From Musa acuminata AAA Group (Eukaryota; Streptophyta; Magnoliopsida; Zingiberales; Musaceae), in contig NC_088355.1 of assembly GCF_036884655.1 (NCBI RefSeq), positions 24,799,001 through 24,863,000 of the forward strand: DNA of 64,000 nt, in the 5' to 3' direction. This document shows positions 36,849-48,325 of the stretch, piece by piece. The position numbers were made by a program, and so were the translations under genes. Below the pieces are notes generated by a model. That model was not told the DNA's origin. It made no database searches and worked only from the letters and a program-made list of their open reading frames with translations. The stretch's first letter is position 1, and every line of letters begins with the position of its first letter.

Positions 36849-38423
36849 TCACCCTCTATCTAGAGGTAAACCAGGCAAGTCATCTGGGAATACATCAGGG
36901 AATTCTTTGACCACTACAATTTCATCTAGGTGGGTTTCCTGATTTGAATGCTCCTTTACACACACCATATAACAAAAACAACCTTTCTGCATAAAACGAT
37001 AAACTTGAAGTGTTGATATCAAGCAAGGAGGCAAATCATGCCTAATGCCCTCAAAGAAAAATATAGGCTGATCTGGTATGCAGAATGTAATTATTTTTTT
37101 GTAACAATCAATACTAGCGTGATGAGAAGATAACCAATCCATGCCAAGTATAATATCAAAGCCCTGGATCTCTAGGAGAATCAAATCAGCAAGGAGTTCG
37201 TGGTCTCCAATAGAGATCAAACAAGATGGGTAGACCAAGTTTGTTGCCAATGAATCTCCAACAGCAGTTGTTACATATAACATATAATCCAGGGGTTTAG
37301 GTAGAATATCCAAGTGACAAGCAAAGTATTGTGAAACAAACGATAAGTTGGAGCCGGGATCAGACAAAACTTTTGCATTTCTTTTAGAAACATGAAGAAT
37401 ACCTTCCACCACCGATTTAGAAGCTTTAGAATCTTGTTCAGCAATAGCGTACACTCTAGCATGGGCTGAGGGTATAGGAGACAGTGGCTCTTTCTTCCTT
37501 TTCAGTGGGCAATCTCTTAATTGATGATCTAGCTTTCCACAACCAAAACATTCTCCAGTCACCCGAAAACACTGACTTGTTTCATGATTTAATCCACATT
37601 TTGCACATAACTGAGTCCTCCACAATGGTTTCCTTTTCTCAAATCCAGATGTCTTAAACCTCTTGTTACTAGCTTCATATTCATTTTCTCTCCTGCTTTT
37701 GCCAGTAAATTTGTCCCTTTTGTCCTTGCCAGTGATTTCTTGAATTTCCTCCATGTCTCTTTCAATTTTCAAAGCTCTTTCTACCGTATCAGCATATGTT
37801 TGTAATTTTAAAGCTGACATTCGGCTTCTTATTGCTGGCCGTAATCCACTTTCAAACCTTCTTGCTTTTCTAGATTCATCATCAGTCATATGTGTGGCAA
37901 ACCTAGAGAGCTCGGTGAATTTAGATTCATACTTTGTAACCGTCATACTTCCCTGGATAAGATTCAAGAACTCCAATTCTTTTTGCTCTCTCATACAATC
38001 TGGAAAATATTTATCGTTAAACTTTTCTTGGAATAACTTCCATGTCATTGGCTCATGTTTGATTTCAGACATCCTCTTAATCATTCTCCACCAGTGTTCA
38101 GCTTCTCCTTCCAGCATAAAGGTGGCAAGAAAAACCTTTCGATCATCAGGGTAATTTAAAGCATCAAATATTTTCTCTATCTGCATCATCCTTCGTTCTG
38201 CCACCATTGGATCAGACTCACCACTAAAACTGGGAGGACTAAGCTTCTTAAACTGTCCAATTCCCAACCCCATCTGGTTTGATGTCTCTGTTCCATCATT
38301 ACTTCCTTGTAGGACAGGTTGTTGTTGTTGTTGCATCACTTGTGCCATAGTCTCCAAAGTCCGCATGATACCACTCAATTGATCAGCAGTAGATGCAACA
38401 GGAGAACCAAATGATCTCGTCAT
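36849..38423 (-). pseudogene. Gypsy-2 gag-protease
   Basis: An open frame of 524 codons from an ATG at 38423. A Gln-rich stretch near residues 30-40 is followed by a retrotransposon gag domain at about 55-215 (PPSFSGESDP, AEHWW, FNDKYFP). Two zinc knuckles follow at about 270-305 (CAKCGLNHETSQC and CFGCGKLDHQLRDC), then a retropepsin-like domain at about 340-460 ending LGMDWLSSHHASIDC. The protease active site reads DPGS where DSG or DTG is expected. It ends in the linker before RT (DLPGLPLDR) at a frameshift, so no gag-pol fusion could be made. Gag itself may still be whole. Confidence 0.92.
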
Positions 38424-38525
38424 CCTCGCTTCCTAAAACATCAAAAGAATATTTTCTTTGATCAATCTCTAAATAATAGTCAATAAACCTCAAAAAAAGA
38501 ATATTCTTAGTGATTCTCAAATCAT

Positions 38526-38537
38526 GCTCTAATACCA
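38526..38537 (-). other. Primer binding site of Gypsy-2
   Basis: On the minus strand TGGTATTAGAGC, four bases inside the 5' LTR. It is one base different from the canonical initiator-Met site TGGTATCAGAGC. Confidence 0.8.
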
Positions 38538-38541
38538 CCTC

Positions 38542-41213
38542 TGTCACGCCCCTCAAAATATCGACAATATTTAAAATTTTCATCACAACTAATCCAGGAT
38601 CCAAACATACATTTGAGGTAACTAAGAAAACATTCAGATCAAAAATTTTACCTCTATAGTCTACAAATTCATAACCCTGTGCAGTTCATAAACATCCCAC
38701 ACATCACTCGATAATTCAAACAACTGAACTTAACTCATCAAAATAATAACCACAACATAAAATTCACAAGTGGGGAAGTATATGCAGTCACCAAACCAGC
38801 GATTACCATAAGATCATATCATTACATAAATTTAACTTAACATTCCAAAATCCTATATATGAGGGATCCTTTATCTTACACAAAATCCACACGTTTAGAT
38901 TCATCGTCAGATTTCATAAGATGCAGAGTATCTTATACAACAAATACACATATGCTAACAAAGATCTGCCCAAAATCTTCTAAACTTTCCACCGCCTCAG
39001 CCCAATCTTAACATTTAAGCAAGCAATACGCTATCCTAAAAAATTTATCAACAAACGGGGTGAGCATAAAGAGCACAGCAAGTGACTAACATATCCATAT
39101 CAAAATAGTACAATTTCCAAAGAGATACAATTTCAAAATACAAGGCAGAATATACGATTTCGTAGACATAATATCTTTAGGAGCAGAAACACAATTGTCC
39201 TTTCAATCTTAGATATTTGGTTCCTAACAGATGGGGCATAGAGTAATTGGAGCATATCAGTAACAAAAGAAACATATCGGAGCTTATCAATGGCATATAA
39301 AATGTTCCGAAGTATATCAACGGCATATGGAACATTTCGAAGCAAAATCATCAGTGAATGAAGCATTTCAGAGCATATAAAAAACAATTATCGTATAGAA
39401 GCTCCAACGTCGTCCTTGACGTTGCAATCATATCATTCTTATCCAGAGCATGAATAGAAACAACTCACCAAAACTCTGGATATCATATCAAACATATAGA
39501 AGGTGTAGTGGGATCTTAGTCAGAATGTGATTCATCCATTTCTGAATGACCACCTGACAAAAGTCTCCCACGTTTGGGAGCTCCATCCACCCACGTCTAG
39601 GTGAAGTCAGAGGGGGCCGGTAGAGCATCGAAGGCTCTAAGTACATACCCTTTACCATTTCTGGCAAAGGTCCAGAATATCCCATAGAGCGGGACCCCAC
39701 AGAGCGGGCAATAAGCGCATACCCTTTACCATTTATGGCAAAGGTCCAGAATATCCCATAGAGCGGGACCCCACAGAGCGGGCAATAAGCGCATACCCTT
39801 TACCATTTCTGGCAAAGGTCCAGACAATCCCACACACCAGAGTACAAGAGGGCAGTTTTAACAATAAGTAACATATATCGAAAGCACACGCGGAACAACA
39901 AAACATGCATGTGCCTTTTCGAGACAATACGAAACAAAGAACAAATCTCTCACAAATGTATTCAGATTTGGAATGAAATGGAAACAAAGGTGTATAGGGA
40001 TTCCAAGCAATCATATTTAGCTCAATTCCAATAAGAAGGTTAGACGAATTCAAATATCCAAAGGAACGGAACAGAATACGCGAAATCGACCAAAGCTCAA
40101 TTTCGGACAGAATTCTAGTGGCACATCAAACAAATACTTCAGAATATCAATTATGCTCCAATACCCATAAGAAAGCTATGGTCGAACCATATATCAATCT
40201 ATATTCTTATGGAACAAATTTCATATGAAACACGGTTCCCAACACGGAGTTACCTTTGATTTGGTAACACAAGGTCAAAAATACAATCACTGTTTTGCAG
40301 AATTTTTAGGGTCGGATTCAAAAGATAATAGGGTAGGCAACTGAATTCCAAAATTTTCAAACTATATGTCAAAAGAAATATATTCAAGTATAATTTCAAA
40401 TAAAATCAATTTGGTACAAATTAGAATTTACAATAGGGAGTTATAGGCATTTTAGTATCGACAGGTCAGAAATCTTGAACCCTGTTTTATAGCGTCTATA
40501 GGCTCATTTGAAACAGATGTTTGGATAAGTATTCGGTGTCCAAAATCTACAAAATCAGTGTCAAAAGGAATATATAAGAGTCTAATTTCAAAAAAAATAG
40601 TTCCTGCCCGAATTCACATTTGGTACTAAAACTTATAGCTGACACAGTGTATAGGGGTCAGTTTACCGAAAAAAAACTTCAGAATCCATGGTTCTATGTC
40701 CAAAGAGAGACATATCAGTTTCTAAATAGAAATCCTTCAATTTATTTTGAATCAACATAAACACAGAGACTAAATATTCTGTAGGATGGGATTAGAACAC
40801 TTGACTTTGAGAATTTTGACCCGAAGTGAAAAGATTAAAGCAAGAACCCTAAAAACCCCAATTTTTTTTTTTTTCTTCTTCTTCTTCTTCTTCTTCTTCT
40901 TTCTTTCTTTCCCTGATCACCCACGAGCTGCCTTCTCTACTTCCTTAAGAACGAAGGTAGAGAGGCTTAAACGGTGGAATTTGTCATTTTGTGCGTTTTG
41001 TAGTTTAGTCCTTGTTTTTATCATATTCACGATTAGGTCCTTAGGGTTTACATATAGGTCCTCAGATTCTTTTTTTTTTTTTTTGAACAGATCTCCCAAA
41101 TCTTACAAATGAGTTACCTCTGATTCATACTCTATTTCTTTTGTCAATTTAAAATAAATGCTTACATTATCACCAGAAATTTATACGAAAATTCGGAAAT
41201 GAGGGGTGTTACA
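38542..41213 (-). repeat. Gypsy-2 5' LTR (2,672 bp), shared with a second internal region
   Basis: It is longer than the other LTR by one 74-bp repeat: three units starting at 39644, 39718 and 39792, against two in the left LTR. A T/CTT tract lies at 40862-40911. It is followed on the right not by host DNA but by the polypurine tract and chromodomain of another copy (41214 on). Confidence 0.92.
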
Positions 41214-41850
41214 CTCTCCCCCCCTTAAAAGAAAATTTTAGTCCTCTAAATTTATCGTACCTTTATCGATGAAAAGACTGGGATACACCTTTTTTATTTC
41301 CTCCTCTAGCTCCCAAGTTGTCTCCTCTCCAGAATGATTTCTCCAAATTACTTGAACCTGTGGGATGACCCGATTCCTTAGGACTTTTTCTTTCTTATCA
41401 ACAATCTGAATAGGCTCTTCCGCATAAGATAAATCTTTATCAATCTCCACCAGCTCATACTTAATGATGTGAGAAGGGTCATATATATACTTCCTAATCA
41501 TCGAGACATGAAATATATCATGGACATGACTCAATGCTGGTGGCAAGGCAATCCTGTAAGTGACAGAACCAACCCTCTCAAGAACCTCAAAATGTCCAAT
41601 AAATCTGGGGCTTAACTTTCCTTTCTTCCTAAACCTTATAATGCCTTTAGAAGGGGAGACTTTCAAGAATACAAAATCTCCGATTTCAAACTCAATATCT
41701 CATCTTCTATTGTCGGCATAACTCTTTTGACGATTCTGAGCAGTTTTTAACCTTTTCCTTATAACTTGAATTTTCTCGGAAGTTTCTTGTACATTGTCCG
41801 GTGCTAACAGCTTTCTGTCACCAACTTCCTCCCAACATATAGGTGTTATG
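41214..41850 (-). pseudogene. Gypsy-2 second internal region, 3' part (integrase end, chromodomain)
   Basis: It matches 34075-34710 closely. The minus-strand ORF 41666-41238 gives the end of integrase (LSPRFIGHFEVLERVG) and the chromodomain-like tail, ending in the same residues (GTINLED) as the first copy but without its frame break. It is interrupted by the LINE at 41851 and continues at 61859. The piece 41834-41850 is the left LINE target duplication. Confidence 0.9.
41834..41850. repeat. Left target-site duplication of the L1 LINE
   Basis: AACATATAGGTGTTATG, repeated at 61842-61858. Its length is typical of L1 target-primed insertion. Confidence 0.92.
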
Positions 41851-42176
41851 GTAGCGGCGGCAACACTGTAGCGGCGACCAGATCTAGGGCGACGGTACTG
41901 TTGCGGCGACGAAACTATAGCGGCGACCAGATCTAGGGCGACGCTGTAGCGGCGGCGACACTGTAGCAGCGACCAGATCTAGGGCGACGCTGTAGCGGCG
42001 ACCAGATCTAGGACTGTTGTGGTGATCGGATCTCCTGCAGCATCAGCTTCTCCCCAAGGGCGACGAGACCAGATCTCCCTAGGGCGACGGTACTGTAGCT
42101 TCGATCTGAAATACTGTAGTGGTGGCTTTTCCCTATGGCGACGATTCTGTAGCGGCGATCAGAAAAGGGATCAAAC
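41851..42176 (+). promoter_or_regulatory. LINE 5' UTR with short tandem repeats
   Basis: GC-rich. Four copies of a CGACCAGATCTAGGGCGAC-type word start near 41875, 41924, 41970 and 41999, mixed with CTGTAGCGGCG words. Repeated 5' UTR units are common promoters in L1 elements; promoter function here is inference. Confidence 0.65.
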
Positions 42177-43320
42177 ATGGCAGCGACGGCCCCTAAGGCT
42201 GGCGACGGTGGCGGGAGGGTTGAAACGATGGCAAGGCTCCCTACCGCTACCCCCCAAGTTGCTCTTCCACCATATCCTTTCCAGAGAGAAACTCCTTCGA
42301 CGAAGCAGCATCGAAGCAGGTCGCGCTCTAGATCGCGGCAGCCTGCTCTCATTTCCAGCGATCCTCGGCCTTGGACTAGCCTCTTCAAGGCTCCGGTTGG
42401 AAGTCAAGATCTAAGCTTGGAATTCATTACTCCAGAAGTTCAGGCTGATAAGAAGATTGATGTATACGAGACTACTGATTCAATAGAGCTTATTGAGACA
42501 TGGTCTATGTCGATTGTTGGCTATGTGGTAGGTCTCAAAACTTCTTATTTCCCACTATCCTCATTTATCAAAACTCGATGGGGATTATCGTCATTTGATC
42601 TTCATATGCTGGAGAACGGATTCTTTGTTTGCAAGCTATACTCTGAAGAAGATCTGCAACGAATCCTCGAAGGATTCTGGACTATCCGCGGTCATCCAAT
42701 GATTCTACGACGTTGGTCTCCTGATGTCCGTTTGGAGTTAGATAGCCTACAGTCTATTCCATTATGGGTATCCTTTCAAGGACTACCTCTACATCTTTGG
42801 AGTCGACGTTTTATTGTAAAGTTATGCAGAACTCTGGGACAACCACTCTACATCAACAAAGCAATAGCAGCTCAGACGAGATTAGCATTTGCACGAGCAT
42901 GTGTGCTGGTTTCTTCCGATGAAGATCTTCCTAACGAGGTTTTCTATCGTGATCTTGACGGGAACACTCGGAAGGTACATGTCTCATATTCCTGAAAGCC
43001 ACAACGATGTCAGCGTTGCTTATCTTTTGGTCATGCAAATGGAGCTTGTCAGCAAACTCCAAAACCAACCACAAAGGTCTATCAACCACGTCAAGTGCCT
43101 CAGCAACAAAGTGATTCTTCTCTAATGGCAGTAGCACCGATGGTAGCAAAAACTATTGAGCACTCCGACTCGCAAGGAAAGCACCGCGGACAGAAGGACA
43201 ATTCCAAAACTTTATCTCTTCCTATAATGTCAGAGCCTTCCACAACAGAGGTTTCCCATGGTACTAGTGGACAGGAGAAGCATAATTCAAGAACTTCATC
43301 TCTTCCAATACCATTGGATC
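42177..43320 (+). pseudogene. LINE ORF1, first part (DUF4283-like, CCHC knuckle)
   Basis: The ATG at 42177 opens 272 codons to a TGA at 42993-42995. The same frame then continues to the insertion point. Residues about 40-55 form an Arg/Ser stretch, and about 80-240 form a DUF4283-like nucleic-acid binding domain (WGLSSFDLHMLENGFF, IPLWVSFQGLPLHLW). Just after the TGA comes a knuckle with C-x2-C-x4-H-x4-C spacing (CQRCLSFGHANGAC). The protein would coat LINE RNA. The frame passes straight into 57593 when the insertion and one GGATC are left out, which shows the insertion was clean. Confidence 0.9.
43316..43320. repeat. Left target duplication GGATC of the inverted-ended unit
   Basis: GGATC, repeated at 57588-57592 directly outside CTAACA. 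ORF1 continues in frame across the two copies. Confidence 0.88.
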
Positions 43321-43872
43321 TGTTAGTGTAAGTAACTTTTTTTTAGCCGTGGCCTCGGGGCCGTCGCGGCTTGGTTCGGGTCCGGAAGGCGGTGATCTCC
43401 TTGGGGGCGCTCCTCGGGGTCTCCCAGCAGCCGAGCTCGGTGGTTCGGGTCGGGAGGTCGGGTCGTCCCGGTCGGGAAGAAGCTCCGCCACAGCACCAGG
43501 GAGAGGCGACACCGTCTCGCACCTGCACACAGGTCGGGCCGAGGTGCTCGACCCGACCCCTCCAACGATCAAGTTAGAGAAAGATGTGGAGGGGATTGTG
43601 GATGAGGCAGAAGAAGAGCCTCTCCGTGTTGTGTTTGAGTGAGTTCCTCCCCCCCTTTTTGCTTAGGACTCAGGGGTGTTTATAGAGGAGGTTTGATGTT
43701 ACCGCTGGGGTTGTGTGGGAGGCCGAGCTGCTGCAGGGTACAGAGAGCCTCGGGCAGTGTGTTGCTCAGGGGGTTGCGTGGGAAATCGGGGGATCGCAGG
43801 GTATGGGCGAGCTTCAACCATTACCTGCTTCTGTCTCGTTCGGCTGTGCTGGGTCTGCCATTTTTTGCCATA
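43321..43872 (+). repeat. Left arm of 550-bp terminal inverted repeat
   Basis: It pairs with about 57034-57587. One small difference lies near the tip (an extra GTAA at about 43331). The arm ends at the repeated word GCCATTTTTTGCCA. It contains an outward TATA box on the minus strand (43678-43684) and a 97-codon inward frame (43349-43642) that starts with GTG, not ATG, and differs at only two residues from its mirror in the right arm. I do not recognise that peptide. Confidence 0.9.
43678..43684 (-). promoter_or_regulatory. Outward-facing TATA-like box, left arm
   Basis: TATAAAC on the minus strand, 45 bp upstream of a C-rich and AAC-rich leader-like stretch. Mirror image of 57228-57234. Confidence 0.5.
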
Positions 43873-44090
43873 TCATATGCCCCCCCGAAAGGAGCTATGC
43901 GTCGGTTCTTGCATGCAGGGGTCCGATGCATGGCTTTTTACTTCAGGTGGGCTGGTCATGCATATCCGAGGCGTATGACGTAGGCGGGCTAGCCGCGCGG
44001 ACGTGTCTCGTGCAACATGGGGCCGAAGTGCGCAACTCAGTCAGGAAGCCGAGCAGGGTTAGACTCGGGGCCGATGGAGCCGATGAGGGC
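43873..44090. other. Unique spacer between left arm and 66-bp array
   Basis: No gene is seen. It has repeated GCATG words and a gradual change into GC-rich array sequence from about 43980. Confidence 0.5.
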
Positions 44091-44091
44091 T

Positions 44092-46130
44092 GAGGAGCAC
44101 AACGCAGGCGGGGTGACCGCGCAGGCGTGATCCCGGGAGGCATAGAGCCGAGGGCCGAGGAGCACAACGCAGGCGGGGTGACCGCGCAGGTGTGATCTCG
44201 GGAGGCGTAGAGCCGAGGTCCGAGGAGCACAACGCAGGCGGGGTGACCGCGCAGGTGTGGTCTCGGGATGGCGTAGAGCCGAGGGCCGAGGAGCACAACG
44301 CAAGCGGGGCAACCGCGCAAGTGTGGTCTCGGGAGGCGTAGAGCCGAGGGCCGAGGAGCACAACGCAGGCGGGGTGACCGCGCAGATGTGATCTCGGGAG
44401 GCGTAGAGACGAGGGCCGAGGAGCACAACGCAGGCGGGGTGACCGCGCAGGTGTGGTCTCGAGATGGCGTAGAGCCGAGGGCCGAGGAGCACAACGCAGG
44501 CGGGGCAACCGCGCAGGTGTGGTCTCGGGAGGCGTAGAGCCGAGGGCCGAGGAGCACAACGCAGGCGGGGCAACCGCGCAGGTGTGGTCTCGGGATGGCG
44601 TAGAGCCGAGGGCCGAGGAGCACGACGCAGGCGGGCAGGCCGCGCAGGCGTGGTCTCGGGTGGCGTAAAGCCGAAGAGCCGAGGAGCACGGCGCAGGCGG
44701 GCAGGCCGCGCAGGCGTGGTCTCGGGTGGCGTAGAGCCGAAGAGCCGAGGAGCACGACGCAGGCGGGCAGGCCGCGCAGGCGTGGTCTCGGGTGGCGTAA
44801 AGCCGAAGAGCCAAGGAGCACGACGCAGGCGGGCAGGCCGCGCAGGCGTGGTCTCGGGTGGCGTAAAGCCGAAGAGCCGAGGAGCACGGCGCAGGCGGGC
44901 AGGCCGCGCAGGCGTGGTCTCGGGTGGCGTAAAGCCGAAGAGCCGAGGAGCACGACGCAGGCGGGCAGGCCGCGCAGGCGTGGTCTCGGGTGGCGTAAAG
45001 CCGAAGAGCCGAGGAGCACGGCGCAGGCGGGCAGGCCGCGCAGGCGTGGTCTCGGGTGGCGTAAAGCCGAAGAGCCGAGGAGCACGACGCAGGCGGGCAG
45101 GCCGCGCAGGCGTGGTCTCGGGTGGCGTAAAGCCGAATAGCCGAGGAGCACGACGCAGGCGGGCAGGCCGCGCAGGCGTGGTCTCGGGTGGCGTAAAGCC
45201 GAAGAGCCGAGGAGCACGACGCAGGCGGGCAGGCCGCGCAGGCGTGGTCTCGGGTGGCGTAAGGCCGAAGAGCCGAGGAGCACGGCGCAGGCGGGCAGGC
45301 CGCGCAGGCGTGGTCTCGGGTGGCGTAAAGCCGAAGAGCCGAGGAGCACGACGTAGGCGGGCAGGCCGCGCAGGCGTGGTCTCGGGTGGCGTAAAGCCGA
45401 AGAGCCGAGGAGCACGGCGCAGGCGGGCAGGCCGCGTAGGCGTGGTCTCGGGTGGTGTAGAGCCGAAGAGCCGAGGAGCACGACGCAGGTGGGCAGGCCT
45501 CGCAGGCGTGGTCTCGGGTGGCGTAAAGCCGAAGAGCCGAGGAGCACGGCGCAAGCGGGCAGGCCGCGCAGGCGTGGTCTCGGGTGGCGTAGAGCCGAAG
45601 AGCCGAGGAGCACGACGCAGGCGGGCAGGCCGCGCAGGCGTGGTCTCGGGTGGCGTAAAGCCGAAGAGCCGAGGAGCACGGCGCAGGCGGGCAGGCTGCG
45701 CAGGCGTGGTCTCAGGTGGCGTAGAGCCGAAGAGCCGAGGAGCACGACGCAGGCGGGCAGGCCGCGCAGGCGTGGTCTCGGGTGGCGTAAAGCCGAAGAG
45801 CCGAGGAGCACGACGCAGGCGGGCAGGCCGCACAGGCGTGGTCTCGGGTGGCGTAGAGCCGAAGAGCCGAGGAGCACGACGCAGGCGGGCAGGCCGCCCA
45901 GGCGTGGTCTCGGGTGGCGTAGAGCCGAAGAGCCGAGGAGCACGACGCGGGCCGGCAGGCCGCCCAGGCGTGGTCTCGGGTGGCGTAAAGCCGAAGAGCC
46001 GAGGAGCACGACGCAGGCGGGCAGGCCGCGCAGGCGTGGTTTCGGGTGGCGTAGAGCCGAAGAGCCGAGGAGCACGACGCAGGCGGGCAGGCCGCGTAGG
46101 CGCGTCCCGGGTGGTGTAAAGCTAGAGGGC
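44092..46130. repeat. Tandem array of 65-66 bp units, about 31 copies
   Basis: Unit core GAGGAGCACGACGCAGGC, then GGGCAGGCCGCGCAGGC, GTGGTCTCGGGTGGC and GTAAAGCCGAAGAGCC. Unit starts were checked at 44092, 44157, 44222 and 44288 and again at 44641, 44707 and 44773. The first eight or so units are a variant (GGGGTGACCGCGCAGGTG, GAGGCGTAGAGCCGAGGGCC) and the rest are nearly identical. Because 66 is a multiple of three, frames without stops run through on both strands (up to 767 codons); these are by-products of the repeat, not genes. Confidence 0.93.
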
Positions 46131-46797
46131 CGAGGAGTTCGGCGCGGGCAGGCTGGCCGTGCAGACGTGTCTCGGGGTTTATGGAGCCGAGGGGCACGAC
46201 GCGGGCGTACTGGCGGCACTGGTCTGTCTCGGTAACATGGAGCCAAGGAGCACGACGCAGGCGGCTGGCGGCGCAGGTGTGGTCTCGGGCATTACGCGAC
46301 CGAGGAGCACGACGCAGGCGGACAGACCGCGCAGGCGTGGTCGCAAGGGCCATGCGACCGAGTAGCACGATCAGGCGGGCAGGACGCGAGGATGTGGCCT
46401 CGGGCACCACGCGGCCGAGGAACACGACAGGCGGTCGGGCCGCGCCGAGGTGGGTCTCGGCAGAGATTGGCCGAGGTGCTCGGCGCAGGCAGGCCGCGAC
46501 CGAGGGACGCCGCTTAGGCGGGCAGGCCGCGCTGAGGTGGGATTTCGGCAGAGAGTCGCCGAGGTGCTCGGTGCAGGCAGGCTGCGACCGAGGTGGTGGG
46601 CTTGGCAAGCATGGAGCTGCGGGGCTCGGCGTAGGCAAGCCGCGGCCGAGGGGCGTGAACCAGGTGGATATGGCCGTGGAGGTCGGCGCGGGCAGGCTGG
46701 CCGTGCAGACGTGGCTCGGGGTTTATGGAGCCGAGGGGCACGACGCGGGCGTACTGGCGGCACTGGTCTGTCTCGGGAACATGGGGCCAAGGCAGCG
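46131..46797. repeat. Degenerate repeats with a 100-bp direct duplication
   Basis: Decayed versions of the 66-bp unit. About 46146-46248 is repeated at about 46690-46795 (shared words GGCCGTGCAGACGTG, GGGGTTTATGGAGCCGAG and GTACTGGCGGCACTGGTC). Confidence 0.8.
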
Positions 46798-46802
46798 TGC
46801 AG
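46798..46802. repeat. Left target duplication TGCAG of P element
   Basis: TGCAG, repeated at 54983-54987. Confidence 0.93.
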
Positions 46803-47649
46803 TGTTGAATCTTGTATTTTGATGATGAAACTACTTGATATATGTTTATGATTTAATCTGCGTTTTGAGTGACGCAGGATGCTTCGATCAGGATGAGATA
46901 ATTAAAGCAGGAAAATCATGTTGTGCCGAAAGAACATGTCAGAAGATTGGACGTCGGGCCGGTGGATCGGTCGGCGTATCGATAGAAGGCTTCGGGCCGT
47001 GGACTCGGGCATCGGGCCAAGAAGAGCGGGTATTTTGCCAAGGATATCGGAGTTGCGGAGTCAACTGGCCGATTGGGCAATAGGCTGCACGAGAGGACGA
47101 TGCGCCGAAGAATCGGACGAAGCGTCGAGGGACCAATGACATGTCGGACAACTTGGTTAATTGCTTAGGATTAATTGTCTCGATTGAAGTTTTGTTTTAA
47201 TTGTGCAGGATTAACTATGATAACGATGAAGACATAAAGCGAAACAAAGTGTCGGAGTCAAGCGCGATGGATTTGTTGCGAGTTCGAGAGTTCGACGGAA
47301 GTCCGAAGATTCGTTGGGAGTTCGCGGAGCTCGCTGAGAAAGATCGGAGCTTGCCGAAGAAGCTCGTTGGAACTCGCTAAGAACAAATCGTGAAGTCTAG
47401 GAGCTTGCCGGGAGTCCGCAGAATGGTTTCCGAGAGTTCATCGGAAGACTGCCGGAAGTTTGCCGGAAGCTCGCTAGAAGAAGTCTTGACTTGCGGACTT
47501 TGTAATAGCTTAGAAAATGTCTTTAAATTCATAGTTAGCACGTTAATTAGGGTTAGGATTAGGTGTTAATCCTATAACCCAAGTAGGGGCCAATTAGGCC
47601 CAAGTTCGGACTGGTTTGGACCAAGTTTGGAGCCAAACCAAGTGAGCTG

Positions 47650-48250
47650 GAATAGTGAAGAGGTGCCACCGCCAGGGTTGGAGGTAGCACCGCCCAGGCT
47701 ATGTCTTCCTGCGAGGTTGGGAGGTGCAACCGCCCCAGCCAGGAGGTGCAACCGCCAGGGCTGCGAGGCTGGGAGGTGCAACCGCCCCAGCCGAGAGGTG
47801 CAACCGCCCAGAGCTCAGTCTTCGAGCTAGACTGGGCGGTGCAACCTCCTCTGTCAAGAGGTAGCACCGCCAGAGCTCAAGTTTCGAGCTCTGCCAGGCG
47901 ATGCAACCACCGAGCTCAGTCTTCGAGCTCTGGTAGAGAGGTGCATCAGCCTTAGCTCAGTCTCGAGCTCTGCCAGGTGATGCAACCACCAAGCTCAGTC
48001 TTCGAGCTTTGGCAGAGAGGTGCATCAGCCTAAGCTCAGTTTCGAGCTCTGCTAGGTGATGCAACCACCGAGCTCAGTTTCGAGCTCTGCCAGGTGATGC
48101 AACCACCAAGCTCAGTCTTCGAGCTCTGCCAGGTGATGCAACCATCGAGCTCAGTCTTCGAGCTCTGGCAGAGAGAAGCAATCGCCTGAGCTCAGTCTTC
48201 GAGCTCTGCCAGGCGGTGCCACCTCTCCAGTCAAGAGGTGCAACCGCCTG
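47650..48250. repeat. Short repeats in U3 of P LTR
   Basis: Alternating modules of GAGGTGCAACCGCC type and CTCAGTCTTCGAGCTCTG type; the latter contains the inverted word CGAGCTCTG...CTGAGCTC. They lie upstream of the TATA box, where enhancer repeats of LTRs are usually found; that role is inference. The same modules occur at about 53586-54186. Confidence 0.8.
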
Positions 48251-48317
48251 ATCCCAGAATTCTGGGATTTGATCGATTTGATCGTTTTGAGCTCGAATTT
48301 TGAATTGGGTTGGGGCC

Positions 48318-48325
48318 TATAAATA
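48318..48325 (+). promoter_or_regulatory. TATA box of P element 5' LTR
   Basis: TATAAATA within GGGGCCTATAAATACCCC, repeated at 54254-54261 in the 3' LTR. It would drive the full-length RNA starting near 48350. Confidence 0.75.

Larger units (their letters stand above)
31479..41213 (-). mobile_element. Ty3/gypsy chromovirus Gypsy-2 (Del/Tekay-like), both LTRs present
   Basis: On the minus strand: 5' LTR 41213-38542, PBS 38537-38526, gag-protease 38423-36849, pol to 34098, polypurine tract 34088-34075, 3' LTR 34074-31479. The LTRs start TGTAACACCCCTC and end GGGCGTGACA. The left edge abuts the Gypsy-1 leader at 31478. The right LTR is followed by a second internal region of the same family, so no clean outer duplication can be read. 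Several stops make it inactive. Confidence 0.94.

Noticed and set aside
44092..46130. CRISPR-like array
   Set aside because: Units are contiguous and nearly identical with no unique spacers, and the DNA is plant.
43943..46246. Frames of 767, 598 and 511 codons on both strands
   Set aside because: They are readings of a 66-bp tandem repeat whose length is a multiple of three; all frames look alike, several lack a true ATG, and no domain is seen.
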